Source: JBPCNH01 sp051001455
GTDB lineage: Bacteria > Actinomycetota > CADDZG01 > WHSQ01
NCBI GenBank assembly: GCA_051001455.1
Contig: JBPCNH010000043.1
Location: 1 to 33,987 of the forward strand
Length of the DNA stretch: 33,987 bases
Direction: 5' to 3'
A program made the position numbers and the translations under genes. Below, in pieces: positions 7,504 through 15,250 of this stretch. The notes beneath the pieces are model-generated. The model did no database searches. It was not told the DNA's origin and saw nothing but the letters and a program-made list of their open reading frames with translations. Within the stretch, counting starts at the first letter, position 1. The number at the start of each line of letters is the position of its first letter.

Positions 7504-7959
7504 ATGCAGCGAACCACAGAGATCCTTGGGATCCTCTTCCTTGCAGGCGCTCTGGCACTGAGCGCGTGTGGAGACGTAGACGGCGACGTAGGCGGCGGCG
7601 GAGATTGCGAGCCCGGATCCACGACAACCACGGACGAGGGTTTGGTGGTGGAAGAGATCGAGTGCGGTGACGGCGAGGAGGCGGTCACGGGTTCCCAGGC
7701 CGTCGTTTACTACACCGGCACCCTCGAGGACGGTTCCACGTTCGATTCCTCGGAAGGAGGAGCGCCGTTCCCGTTCCGGGTCGGAGCCGGCGACGTCATC
7801 CAGGGGTGGGATCTCGGCATCGAGGGGATGAGGGAGGGAGGCAAGCGGCGACTTACTATCCCTCCGGATCTGGCCTACGGTGAAGCGGGACGAGAGCCCG
7901 TCATCCCCCCGGGAGCCACGTTGATCTTCGAGGTCGAGCTCGTCGAGGTCTCCGAATAA
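7504..7959 (+). CDS. FKBP-type peptidyl-prolyl isomerase lipoprotein
   Basis: 151 residues. A signal peptide ends in the lipobox LSAC (Cys22), so the protein should be lipidated and anchored outside the membrane. After a Gly/Asp/Thr-rich linker (23-45) comes a single FKBP domain (about 46-149) with VVYYTGTLEDGSTFDSS, VIQGWDLGIEGM, RRLTIPPDLAYG and the closing LIFEVELVEV. Active-site aromatics Y69, F80, W102, Y125 and F142 are present, so prolyl isomerase activity on secreted proteins is likely. The ATG at 7504 was chosen because the signal peptide begins there; the frame upstream runs through tRNA-derived sequence. It is convergent with the PMT gene, with a 16-bp gap. Confidence 0.92.
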   Translation: MQRTTEILGILFLAGALALSACGDVDGDVGGGGDCEPGSTTTTDEGLVVEEIECGDGEEAVTGSQAVVYYTGTLEDGSTFDSSEGGAPFPFRVGAGDVIQGWDLGIEGMREGGKRRLTIPPDLAYGEAGREPVIPPGATLIFEVELVEVSE

Positions 7960-7975
7960 AGGCGGGGGCCGTCGC

Positions 7976-9625
7976 CTAGATCCAGCACCACCCTTCTGGA
8001 GGACCGTCCGCTTCTTCGGTCGTTTCGGTGGTGGTCTCCTTGGTTTCTCTGTCCTCCGTGACCACGATCGTGCTCGTCACGGTCTCACCCGGAGGCTTGT
8101 CGCATTTGTTGAAGATCCAGATCCTCGCGCGCCACGATGACTCCGGAATGGACCTTTTCGTCAACAGCGGGTAGTAGAAGGCGAATACCCACACGGCGCC
8201 CAGCAAGAAGACGCTGATCGCGGCCTTCGCCTCCCACGAACGACCGATACGCGTGACGACGTATCCAAGCGCCAGGCACATGAACGGGATGGTGGGGAGG
8301 AGATAGAAGAGGAAGACCGCCGATCGCTCGGACGGCAAGATCAGCCACGGGACGTACGTCAAGAAGAAGCCGGCAACGATCAATCCTTCAGGGCCACGGA
8401 AATCCCGTTTCCGGATCCACGCGACGGTCACATAGATGAGTGCTAGGAGAGATGTCCACCACACCAGTGGGCTACCCGTAGCGAAGACCTCCTGGTAGTC
8501 ACCCTCCGGAGCAGGCGGCGTGCAGCTCGCGCCCGAACAGAAGAAGTAGGAAACCGGGCGCTTCAGCAACAACCAAGACCACGCGGGCGATTGATAGGAA
8601 TGGGATGCATCGAGGTTTTTGTGGAAGAAGTACATGTAGTGGTGCCTCTCGAAGAGGCTTCGCCACCACGATTCTTCTGCCCACGGAAGAGCGAGGACCG
8701 GTCCACCTTCTAGGCGTCCTATATAGGTCGTCAGGTAGACGATCGCGGGCAGGAGCACCAACCACACCAGAAGTGGACCGCTTTGATATCGAAGTGTTTG
8801 GACGAACGCGGCGCGCCGGCCGGCAGAACGCCGAGCGGCTACCTCCCACGCGAAGGACAGGAACAAGATCAGCAGTAAGAGCAGGCCGCCGGACCATTTC
8901 GTCGCGATCGCCAGTCCGACGCATACTCCGGCAGCGATCCGCCACGGACGGATCCAACCTCCGCGTAGTTCGGTGGCCCCGGAGTCTCGGTGAGCTACGA
9001 GCCGGTCCTTGTCGAGATGGATGAACAGCACGGCTGCTATACCGAACAGCGGGAGGAAGATATCCAGCATGGCGATGCGCGATTGCACGAAATGCAGGGG
9101 GTCGATGGCCAACAGCAGCGCAGTGATCGCGGCGGCCAATCTCGAGCGGAACAATCGCCACGCTAAAAGATAAAGGAGCGCGACGGTGAGCGTTCCTGCA
9201 AGCGCAGGGATGATGCGCCACCCGAAGGCCGAGGAAGGCGTGTACTCGGCCCCCGCGTCCCGGCAAGCTTCGGCGGTGTCTTCCACGCAGCGGTACTCGG
9301 TGAAGGTCATCCCGATCGAGATGAGCCATTTCCCGAGTGGCGGATGCACCCCTGTGATCTCGTCTTCCGTGTAACAGGTCTCGGCATCGCTCGCTACGTA
9401 AAAGCATGCGTCCCGCGCGTAGTACGTCTCGTCGAAAACGAGCGAGCTAGGATCGCTGAGGAAGAGCACTCGAGAGAAGAGTGCTACGAAGGTAACCAGC
9501 ACGAGCGCTAGGACGTTCGTTTTTCGCCAGCGCTCGGGAGGCGCGCCCTTGACCGCCGTTCTCGATGGGTCTTTGGGGGGCGTGTCTTCGGGCCGGACCA
9601 GGGTCTCGGTGTCTTGTGGTGTCAC
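7976..9625 (-). CDS. Dolichyl-phosphate-mannose-protein mannosyltransferase (PMT, GT39)
   Basis: 549 residues of a polytopic membrane glycosyltransferase. After a hydrophilic N-terminus and a first helix (about 37-55), the first extracytoplasmic loop carries FDETYYARD with the catalytic D65-E66, and then HPPLGKWLI. Many membrane helices follow. A Cys-bearing loop lies between later helices, and the C-terminus is acidic and Thr-rich. The family transfers mannose from polyprenyl-phosphate to Ser/Thr of secreted proteins; the mycobacterial homologue Rv1002c sits next to rsmI (Rv1003), as here. The GTG at 9625 was chosen because sequence further upstream is not protein-like. Divergent from rsmI; the 89-bp space holds both promoters. 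Confidence 0.9.
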   Translation of the reverse strand: MTPQDTETLVRPEDTPPKDPSRTAVKGAPPERWRKTNVLALVLVTFVALFSRVLFLSDPSSLVFDETYYARDACFYVASDAETCYTEDEITGVHPPLGKWLISIGMTFTEYRCVEDTAEACRDAGAEYTPSSAFGWRIIPALAGTLTVALLYLLAWRLFRSRLAAAITALLLAIDPLHFVQSRIAMLDIFLPLFGIAAVLFIHLDKDRLVAHRDSGATELRGGWIRPWRIAAGVCVGLAIATKWSGGLLLLLILFLSFAWEVAARRSAGRRAAFVQTLRYQSGPLLVWLVLLPAIVYLTTYIGRLEGGPVLALPWAEESWWRSLFERHHYMYFFHKNLDASHSYQSPAWSWLLLKRPVSYFFCSGASCTPPAPEGDYQEVFATGSPLVWWTSLLALIYVTVAWIRKRDFRGPEGLIVAGFFLTYVPWLILPSERSAVFLFYLLPTIPFMCLALGYVVTRIGRSWEAKAAISVFLLGAVWVFAFYYPLLTKRSIPESSWRARIWIFNKCDKPPGETVTSTIVVTEDRETKETTTETTEEADGPPEGWCWI

Positions 9626-9714
9626 GGCGGCAGCATAGTTACTCTCTGCACCCTCTCGCGGCCGAGACGGACCGTGATTACGGAAAAACTGGATATGACC
9701 GGAAGGATGTGTCG

Positions 9715-10587
9715 GTGCCGGGCAGGTTGATCCTATGTGCCACCCCGATCGGGAACCTCGAAGACATGTCTCCTCGCGCGGTGAGAACGCTCGAGGAAGC
9801 GAGCGTGTTGGCCTGCGAAGACACCCGCAGGACGCGCAAGCTGTTGTCGCATTTCGGTATCTCGGCGCGCCGCTTGGTCGTCTACAACGAGGGGAACGAA
9901 CGACGTAAAGCCGAGGAACTGGTCCGAGTGGTTGAGCGTGGACAGACACTCGTGCTCGTCTCGGATGCCGGGATGCCGGGGCTTTCTGACCCCGGCTACC
10001 GCTTGGTGACCGCGTGCGTTGAACGTGGATTCACGGTGGAGGTGATCCCTGGACCTAATGCGGCGGTGACGGCCCTCGCACTCGCGGGTATCGCTCCCGG
10101 CAGGTTCGTGTTCGAAGGGTTCCTGCCCCGCAAGCGTAGTGAGCGTCGTCGTCACATCGAAGGCCTGCGCGACGAACAGAGGACCATCGTCATCTACGAG
10201 TCTCCTCACAGGATCGAGGCATGCTTGGCCGACCTAGCCCCTCTACTGGGTGAGCGCCGCGCCGTCCTCGCTCGGGAGCTGACCAAGCTCCACGAAGAGG
10301 TCAGACGCGGGACGCTCGATGAGCTACTCGTGCAGGTGCGAGAGGATCCTCCTCGAGGCGAGATCGTCGTGGTCGTGGAAGGTGCCACGGGCGGTCATCG
10401 CGCTCCCCCCGGGCCGTCCGAGTTGGCCGATGAAGCAGAGCGGCTGATGGGCGAAGGGATCAAGAGGTCCGAAGCCATGGCCCGAGTGGCCAAGGAGCGT
10501 GGCGTCGCCAAACGAGAAGTATTCGATGCCTTGCTGGAGCGCAAGCACAGCGCAGAGCAGAGCGACGGAACGGAACCCGGCAGGTAG
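9715..10587 (+). CDS. rsmI: 16S rRNA (cytidine-1402 2'-O) methyltransferase
   Basis: 290 residues of the tetrapyrrole-methylase-fold family that methylates the 2'-O of C1402 in 16S rRNA using SAM. Motifs: GRLILCATPIGNLEDMSPRA at the start, CEDTRRTRKLL, LVSDAGMPGLSDPGY, VIPGPNAAVTALALAG, GFLPRK and YESPHRI. The length is normal. The GTG at 9715 fits a GGAAGG eight bases upstream; another GTG at 9709 is too close to that site. It is divergent from PMT and convergent with the AbrB-type gene (41-bp gap). Confidence 0.95.
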   Translation: MPGRLILCATPIGNLEDMSPRAVRTLEEASVLACEDTRRTRKLLSHFGISARRLVVYNEGNERRKAEELVRVVERGQTLVLVSDAGMPGLSDPGYRLVTACVERGFTVEVIPGPNAAVTALALAGIAPGRFVFEGFLPRKRSERRRHIEGLRDEQRTIVIYESPHRIEACLADLAPLLGERRAVLARELTKLHEEVRRGTLDELLVQVREDPPRGEIVVVVEGATGGHRAPPGPSELADEAERLMGEGIKRSEAMARVAKERGVAKREVFDALLERKHSAEQSDGTEPGR

Positions 10588-10628
10588 CGCGTCCCCGCAG
10601 GCCGCTCGGCGCGCCTTTGGTTAGTTCT

Positions 10629-10916
10629 TTAGTGTTGTGCCGGTTCCGCGTCGGGCAGGCGGACCTCGACTCGACCCCGGGCACCGATCTCACCAGCACA
10701 GGCGTCACAAAGCTTGCGGTCCTTGTATTCCACCTGCGGGTCTTCGGCGCCGCAGAAGAGGCAATTGTCTCGGCGCTTCTGCAGGATGATCTGCTCGCCG
10801 TCGACGGAGATATCCAGCTGGTCGCCCTCGTGGATCCCGAAAACCTTGCGAAGCTCGGAGGGGAGGACGATCCTGCCGAGCTCGTCGATCTTGCGAACCA
10901 CACCGGTAGACTTCAT
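10629..10916 (-). CDS. AbrB/SpoVT-type transcriptional regulator with zinc knuckle
   Basis: 95 residues. Residues 1-48 form a swapped-hairpin AbrB DNA-binding domain very close to Bacillus AbrB: MKSTGVVRKIDELGRIVLPS, then ELRKVFGIHEGD. Residues 52-73 form a CxxC...CxxC zinc knuckle (C52, C55, C70, C73) in the segment CLFCGAEDPQ to LCDAC; clostridial AbrB proteins have a similar tail. It should bind DNA as a dimer or tetramer, as a transition-state type regulator. The ATG at 10916 is preceded by GAGAGGA. It is divergent from metG with a 155-bp shared upstream region. Targets are unknown. Confidence 0.88.
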   Translation of the reverse strand: MKSTGVVRKIDELGRIVLPSELRKVFGIHEGDQLDISVDGEQIILQKRRDNCLFCGAEDPQVEYKDRKLCDACAGEIGARGRVEVRLPDAEPAQH

Positions 10917-10954
10917 ATTTGTCCTCTCCCCTGGGAGTCTTTGGTAACTAGTGC

Positions 10955-10983
10955 AATCTTGCCCGTGAATTGCCGTAAGTCAA
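10955..10983 (-). promoter_or_regulatory. Possible promoter of the AbrB-type gene
   Basis: On the minus strand TTGACT (10978-10983) is followed after 17 bp by AAGATT (10955-10960). The -35 is good and the -10 poor. It would give a leader of roughly 30 nt before the ribosome binding site. Confidence 0.3.
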
Positions 10984-11071
10984 ACATTCTGGGGGGAAAA
11001 CCGGCATATGTCACGGTAATCGACGGAATCAATCATCTTCAACAGCGACCCAAGCTATGTATGGAGCTCCC

Positions 11072-12628
11072 GTGAGTGACGCTTTCTACGTAACGACACC
11101 GATCTATTACGTGAACGACGTGCCCCATCTGGGCCACGCTTATACGACCGTCGCCGCCGACGTGGTCGCCCGTTTCCGCCGTATGCAGGGTCAGCGGGTC
11201 CATTTTCTGACCGGGACCGACGAGCACGGGCAGAAGGTTGCTAGGACGGCGGAGGCCAAGGGCTTAAGTCCTACGGAGTGGACCGACCGGATGGTTCCCC
11301 GCTGGACCGAGGTGTGGAAGGCCCTGCACATCTCTAACGACGATTTCATCCGTACAACCGAAGAGCGCCATGAGGGTCCGGTGAAGCGTTTCGTCCAGGA
11401 GCTCTACGACCGCGGCGAGATCTATCTCGGGAGCTACGAGGGCCTCTACTGCGTCGGGTGCGAGGCGTTCAAGCAGCCGGACGAGTTGGTGGACGGGCTC
11501 TGCCCGGATCACAAGGTGGCCCCCGAGGTGGTCAAGGAAGAGAACTATTTCTTCCGGTTGTCGAAGTATGCGGACCGGTTGATCGAGTTGTATGAGGAGG
11601 ACGATCGGTTCGTCATGCCCGAGGCGCGCAGGAACGAGGTGCTCGGGAAGGTTAGGCAGGGGCTCGACGATCTCTCCATCTCTCGCGTCAGCTTCGACTG
11701 GGGAGTCCCCTTGCCGTGGGACGAGCGACATGTCATCTACGTGTGGGTCGATGCCTTGCAGAACTACATCACGGCGATCGGTTATGGACGCGACCAGGAT
11801 CTGTTCGACGCCATCTGGCCTGCCGACATCCATTTCGTCGGCAAGGACATCCTGTGGTTCCACTCGGTGATCTGGCCTGCGATGTTGATGGCGATGGACA
11901 TGCCGTTGCCTCGCACGATCTTCGCTCACGGCTTCCTGCAGGTAGGCGGGGAGAAGATGTCCAAGTCGACGCTTACCGGCATCTCACCTCACGAGTTGCT
12001 CGAGACCTTCGGCGTGGACGGGTTCCGCTACTACTTCATGCGTGAGATCTCGTTCGGATTGGATGGGAGTTTTTCGTGGGAGAGCATGATGGCTCGCTAT
12101 AACTCCGATCTAGCGAACGATTTCGGGAACCTGGCTTCCCGGGTGCTGTCGATGATCGGCCGGTACCTCGACGGTGTCATTCCAGAGGGGCCCTCGGATG
12201 ACGAGCTCACTTCGGCCGAGCGGGATCTGGCCGGGGTGTTCGAGCGTTCTTTCAAGGACATGGTCACGGCGATGGAAGCGATAGCTCCGCACGAGGCTCT
12301 GAAGTCTTCCTGGGCATTCGTTCGCAAGGCGAACGCCTACGTTGAAGAAGTCACACCATGGGCCTTGGCCAAGGACGAAGGACAACGCCGGCGTCTCGAG
12401 GTCGTTCTTTACACGCTCGCTGACTCGCTCAGGCTCCTGGCCTTGATCAACGCGCCGGCGCTCCCCGTGTCGTGCGGCGAGCTCTGGTCCAGAATCGGAT
12501 GCGAGGGCGAGGTCGAGAAGCAGACCTATTCCGACCAAGCCCGCTTCGGACTCCTGGCTCCGGGCACGAAAGTCACGGCCGGGGCGCCGTTGTTCCCTCG
12601 CCTGGACGACAAGCGCGCAACGTCCTAG
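11072..12628 (+). CDS. metG: Methionyl-tRNA synthetase
   Basis: 518 residues, class I aminoacyl-tRNA synthetase charging tRNA-Met. The HIGH-type motif is HLGH near residue 18 (after YYVNDVP) and KMSKS lies near residue 295 (GEKMSKST). One zinc knuckle is present: CVGC near 127-130 and CPDH near 144-147, the Thermus-type arrangement. There is no C-terminal EMAP-type tRNA-binding extension, so this is the short form. The GTG at 11072 was preferred because GGAG lies five bases upstream; an in-frame ATG at 11057 is the alternative. tatD begins two bases after the stop, giving metG-tatD-rsmA-ispE in one run. Confidence 0.95.
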   Translation: MSDAFYVTTPIYYVNDVPHLGHAYTTVAADVVARFRRMQGQRVHFLTGTDEHGQKVARTAEAKGLSPTEWTDRMVPRWTEVWKALHISNDDFIRTTEERHEGPVKRFVQELYDRGEIYLGSYEGLYCVGCEAFKQPDELVDGLCPDHKVAPEVVKEENYFFRLSKYADRLIELYEEDDRFVMPEARRNEVLGKVRQGLDDLSISRVSFDWGVPLPWDERHVIYVWVDALQNYITAIGYGRDQDLFDAIWPADIHFVGKDILWFHSVIWPAMLMAMDMPLPRTIFAHGFLQVGGEKMSKSTLTGISPHELLETFGVDGFRYYFMREISFGLDGSFSWESMMARYNSDLANDFGNLASRVLSMIGRYLDGVIPEGPSDDELTSAERDLAGVFERSFKDMVTAMEAIAPHEALKSSWAFVRKANAYVEEVTPWALAKDEGQRRRLEVVLYTLADSLRLLALINAPALPVSCGELWSRIGCEGEVEKQTYSDQARFGLLAPGTKVTAGAPLFPRLDDKRATS

Positions 12629-12630
12629 GT

Positions 12631-13386
12631 ATGTGGTTCGACTCGCACTGTCATCTCTACGACGTGGACGAACCGGAACGCGCCATCGCTACGGCGCGTT
12701 CTGTCGGGGTCGTAGGAGTGGTGGTCCTCGGCGTAGATGTCGCTTCCAGCGAGAAGGCTGTTGCCATGGCCGACGGTGACATCGTCTGGGCGGCTGCTGC
12801 GTTCCACCCCTCGGAAACCAAGGGATGGGAGGACGGATGGGCCGCCCCGATCGACAACTTATTGAGTGAGGAACGGGTGGTTGCGGTCGGGGAGTCGGGG
12901 CTCGATCATCATTGGGACACCTCATTCAATGACGACCAAGAGAAAGCGTTCCGCGCGCACATCGAACTCGCCAAGCGGCATTCGAAGCCCCTGGTGATAC
13001 ACACCCGAGCGTCGGTCGGCGCGGCTCTTGCGGTGTTGGAAGACGTGGGGGCGCCTGCGAGTTCGGTATTCCACTGTTGGTCTGGCGCGGCCGAAGAGAT
13101 GAGGCGTGCCCTTGATCTTGGAGCACATATCTCTTTCGCCGGCAACATCTCCTTCAAGAAGAGCGAAGAACTCCGGAGCGTAGTTGCAGAAGTTCCCGAC
13201 GACCGTCTGTTGATAGAAACGGACTCTCCTTATCTCACCCCCGAACCTCATAGGGGAAGGCGCAACGAACCGGCGAACGTCATCCATGTTGGGGCCGCAG
13301 TCGCCTTGGCCCGTGGCGTCGATACGGAGCAGCTTGCCGCCCTGACGACGCGCAACGCTTGCGAGCTTTTCGGTATCGGTACTTGA
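12631..13386 (+). CDS. tatD: TatD family metal-dependent hydrolase
   Basis: 251 residues of the TatD TIM-barrel deoxyribonuclease family. Metal ligands are visible: HCH (H6, H8) in FDSHCH, the Glu in GESGLDHH, His in VIHTR, His in FHCWSG, and Asp in ETDSPYLTPEPHRGRRNEP. Members act as 3'-5' nucleases in repair or as D-aminoacyl-tRNA or related hydrolases; the exact substrate cannot be read here. It starts two bases after metG and overlaps the rsmA start by four, so expression is probably coupled. In M. tuberculosis rpfB lies between tatD and ksgA; it is absent here. Confidence 0.93.
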   Translation: MWFDSHCHLYDVDEPERAIATARSVGVVGVVVLGVDVASSEKAVAMADGDIVWAAAAFHPSETKGWEDGWAAPIDNLLSEERVVAVGESGLDHHWDTSFNDDQEKAFRAHIELAKRHSKPLVIHTRASVGAALAVLEDVGAPASSVFHCWSGAAEEMRRALDLGAHISFAGNISFKKSEELRSVVAEVPDDRLLIETDSPYLTPEPHRGRRNEPANVIHVGAAVALARGVDTEQLAALTTRNACELFGIGT

Positions 13387-14225
13387 GTCTCGATTACCTC
13401 GGGGCACGCCGGCTGCGGGAACTGCTGGACCGGCACGAGATCAAGCTCAAGCGCTCTCTCGGGCAGAACTTCGTCGTCGATCCGAACACCATCCGCAAGG
13501 TGGTCGACATCGCGGAAGTGCAAGCGGGCGACGAGATACTAGAGATAGGTGCCGGGATCGGTTCGCTCACGGTTGGTCTTCTTGCTGCCGGTGCGAACGT
13601 AACTGCCGTCGAGATCGACGGGCGCTTAGTTCCTATCCTGGCACAAGTCACGCAGGGTGGACGGATAGCGATCTTCCATGAAGACGCATTGCGGCTTGAC
13701 CTGGCATCTCTGCCTGCCGACAAACTCGTCGGCAATCTTCCCTACAACCTCGCTGCAACGATCGTTCTGCGTGCCTTGGAGGAAGGGGACCGGCTTCGCA
13801 CTCAAACGGTGATGACTCAACGTGAGGTGGGCGAGCGTCTGGCCGCCAAGCCCGGAACCAAGGCCTACGGGCAGGTCAGCGTTCAAGTCGCTTATTTCGC
13901 CCGGGCCAGGATCGCTGCAAGAGTATCCCGGCGCGCCTTCTTCCCGGTCCCGAACGTCGATTCCGTCATCGTCCAGATCGAGCGGCGTCCGGAGCCGGAG
14001 GTCCCGTGGCGAGACTTCAAGCTCCTCGTGAAGACCGCGTTCGCGCAGAGACGCAAGACCGTACGTCGCTGTCTGGTTCCCATCGCGGGATCCCTCGAGG
14101 AGGCTGCGGCAGCTTTGAAGGAGGCGGGGGTCCCTCCCGAGGCGCGGGCGGAGGACCTGGACGTCGACGCCTTCGCGGCGCTCGGTCTCGCCCTGTCCGA
14201 ACAGATCGCTTTACTGAGGAATTAG
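13383..14225 (+). CDS. rsmA: 16S rRNA adenine dimethyltransferase
   Basis: 280 residues. KsgA/RsmA dimethylates two adjacent adenines in helix 45 of 16S rRNA with SAM. Seen: LKRSLGQNFVVDPN at the N-terminus, the SAM-binding EIGAGIGSLT, acidic VEID, and the catalytic NLPYNLA (NLPY). The C-terminal domain has FFPVPNVDSVIV and FAQRRKTVRR. The TTG at 13383 overlaps the tatD stop as TTGA and starts LSLDYLG; no good ribosome binding site is seen, so coupled reinitiation is likely. An ATG at 13359 inside tatD is a less likely alternative. ispE follows nine bases after the stop. Confidence 0.95.
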   Translation: MSLDYLGARRLRELLDRHEIKLKRSLGQNFVVDPNTIRKVVDIAEVQAGDEILEIGAGIGSLTVGLLAAGANVTAVEIDGRLVPILAQVTQGGRIAIFHEDALRLDLASLPADKLVGNLPYNLAATIVLRALEEGDRLRTQTVMTQREVGERLAAKPGTKAYGQVSVQVAYFARARIAARVSRRAFFPVPNVDSVIVQIERRPEPEVPWRDFKLLVKTAFAQRRKTVRRCLVPIAGSLEEAAAALKEAGVPPEARAEDLDVDAFAALGLALSEQIALLRN

Positions 14226-14234
14226 GGTCCGAGC

Positions 14235-15131
14235 ATGAAGCTTCGAACCAAGGCCAAGGTGAACCTGTTCTTGAGGATCCTGGGCAAGAGGAACGACGGG
14301 TATCACGAGGTCGAGACCATCCTCCACTCCGTGGATCTCGCGGATGACCTGGTCCTGCGCGCCAACGAAAGCGGCGAGATCTCCGTCACGATGGAGGCCG
14401 GCGATGGGACCGTCGGCGAGATGCCGCGGATGGTAGACAACTTCGTCACCCATGCCGCTCGGGCGCTCCTCCCGGTAGTGGCTCCGCATCAGGGCCTGAG
14501 CCTGCACATCACCAAACGGATCCCGATAGCAGCGGGTCTCGGTGGTGGGAGCGGGAACGCCGCGGGAGCTCTGGTGGCGTTGAACGAATACTGGGAACTG
14601 GGCCTAGACCGGAGCGCTTTGATCGCTGCGGGGGCCAAGTTGGGCAGCGATACGCCTTATTGCATCCAAGGTGGTACCGCTCTCGCATCGGGCAGGGGCG
14701 AGAGCCTGACGCACCTCACCAACGGTCTCGAACTATGGGTGGTCTTGGGGATATCTCATTCCCGTCTCCATACCGGGGACGTTTACCGGGCCTGGGACGA
14801 GCTCCAACCAACCTCTGAAGCCAAGAGCGCCCCTATGATCCTGGCGATCGGGGCGTCGGACGTGGAAGGTGTGGGCGCCTTGCTCCACAATGATCTCGAG
14901 GATGCGGCTTTTGCGCTCAAACCTGAGCTAGTCGCTAAGAAACAGGCCATGCTGGATGCCGGTGCGGCCGGCGCACTCCTGAGTGGCTCCGGCCCCACGA
15001 TCTTCGGCATCGCACGGGACGAGGCAGCGGCGCGAGCCGTTGCAGCCCGGGTGCAGGGCGAGTTCGACCGGGTCGAGGTTGTCCATAGTGCGGCTGAGTG
15101 TGTCGAAATGCTGAACGTGGTGCTCCCGTAA
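14235..15131 (+). CDS. ispE: 4-diphosphocytidyl-2-C-methyl-D-erythritol kinase
   Basis: 298 residues, GHMP kinase family. It phosphorylates CDP-methylerythritol in the MEP pathway to isoprenoids, which also supplies the polyprenyl carriers PMT-type enzymes need. Motif 1 is AKVNLFLRI with the nearby NDGYHEVET, motif 2 the ATP loop PIAAGLGGGSGNAAG, then GSDTPYCIQGG and a C-terminal LLSGSGPTIFG. The usual GSDVPF is GSDTPY here. The ATG follows rsmA closely; TAGGGT six bases upstream could be a -10 but contains the rsmA stop, so it may be chance. rsmA-ispE adjacency is conserved in actinobacteria. Confidence 0.95.
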   Translation: MKLRTKAKVNLFLRILGKRNDGYHEVETILHSVDLADDLVLRANESGEISVTMEAGDGTVGEMPRMVDNFVTHAARALLPVVAPHQGLSLHITKRIPIAAGLGGGSGNAAGALVALNEYWELGLDRSALIAAGAKLGSDTPYCIQGGTALASGRGESLTHLTNGLELWVVLGISHSRLHTGDVYRAWDELQPTSEAKSAPMILAIGASDVEGVGALLHNDLEDAAFALKPELVAKKQAMLDAGAAGALLSGSGPTIFGIARDEAAARAVAARVQGEFDRVEVVHSAAECVEMLNVVLP

Positions 15132-15151
15132 CATTGGGCTGCTGTTCTTGA

Positions 15152-15223
15152 TGCCCCGTGGGGTAATTGGCAGCCCGAGGGGTTTTGGTCCCCTAGGTTC
15201 AGGTTCGAATCCTGGCGGGGCAG
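15152..15223 (+). tRNA. tRNA-Gln(TTG)
   Basis: A 72-nt cloverleaf. Acceptor stem TGCCCCG/CGGGGCA with discriminator G, anticodon stem AGGGG/CCCCT around loop TTTTGGT, giving anticodon TTG (codon CAA). T-loop TTCGAAT. CCA is not encoded. It lies 20 bp after ispE and just before glmU, as in many actinobacteria. TAACAT (15129-15134) is a possible -10. Confidence 0.95.
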
Positions 15224-15250
15224 CGGATCCGAGATCGGATGGGAGGTGGC

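Noticed and set aside
7308..7688. Minus-strand frame containing GPEENRTPDLTRARG
   Set aside because: Antisense of tRNA-Ala and its repeated fragment; spurious.
8499..9407. Long minus-strand frame of about 300 codons inside PMT
   Set aside because: Composition is Arg/His/Pro-rich without domains; the overlapping PMT frame has clear family motifs.
10588..10628. Possible terminator between rsmI and the AbrB-type gene (GCGCG/CGCGC with a following T-rich stretch)
   Set aside because: The stem is only five pairs with a long loop, and GGCGCGCC is common throughout the window.
10917..11071. Riboswitch or T-box upstream of metG
   Set aside because: No T-box sequence, SAM-riboswitch core or specifier hairpin could be recognised.
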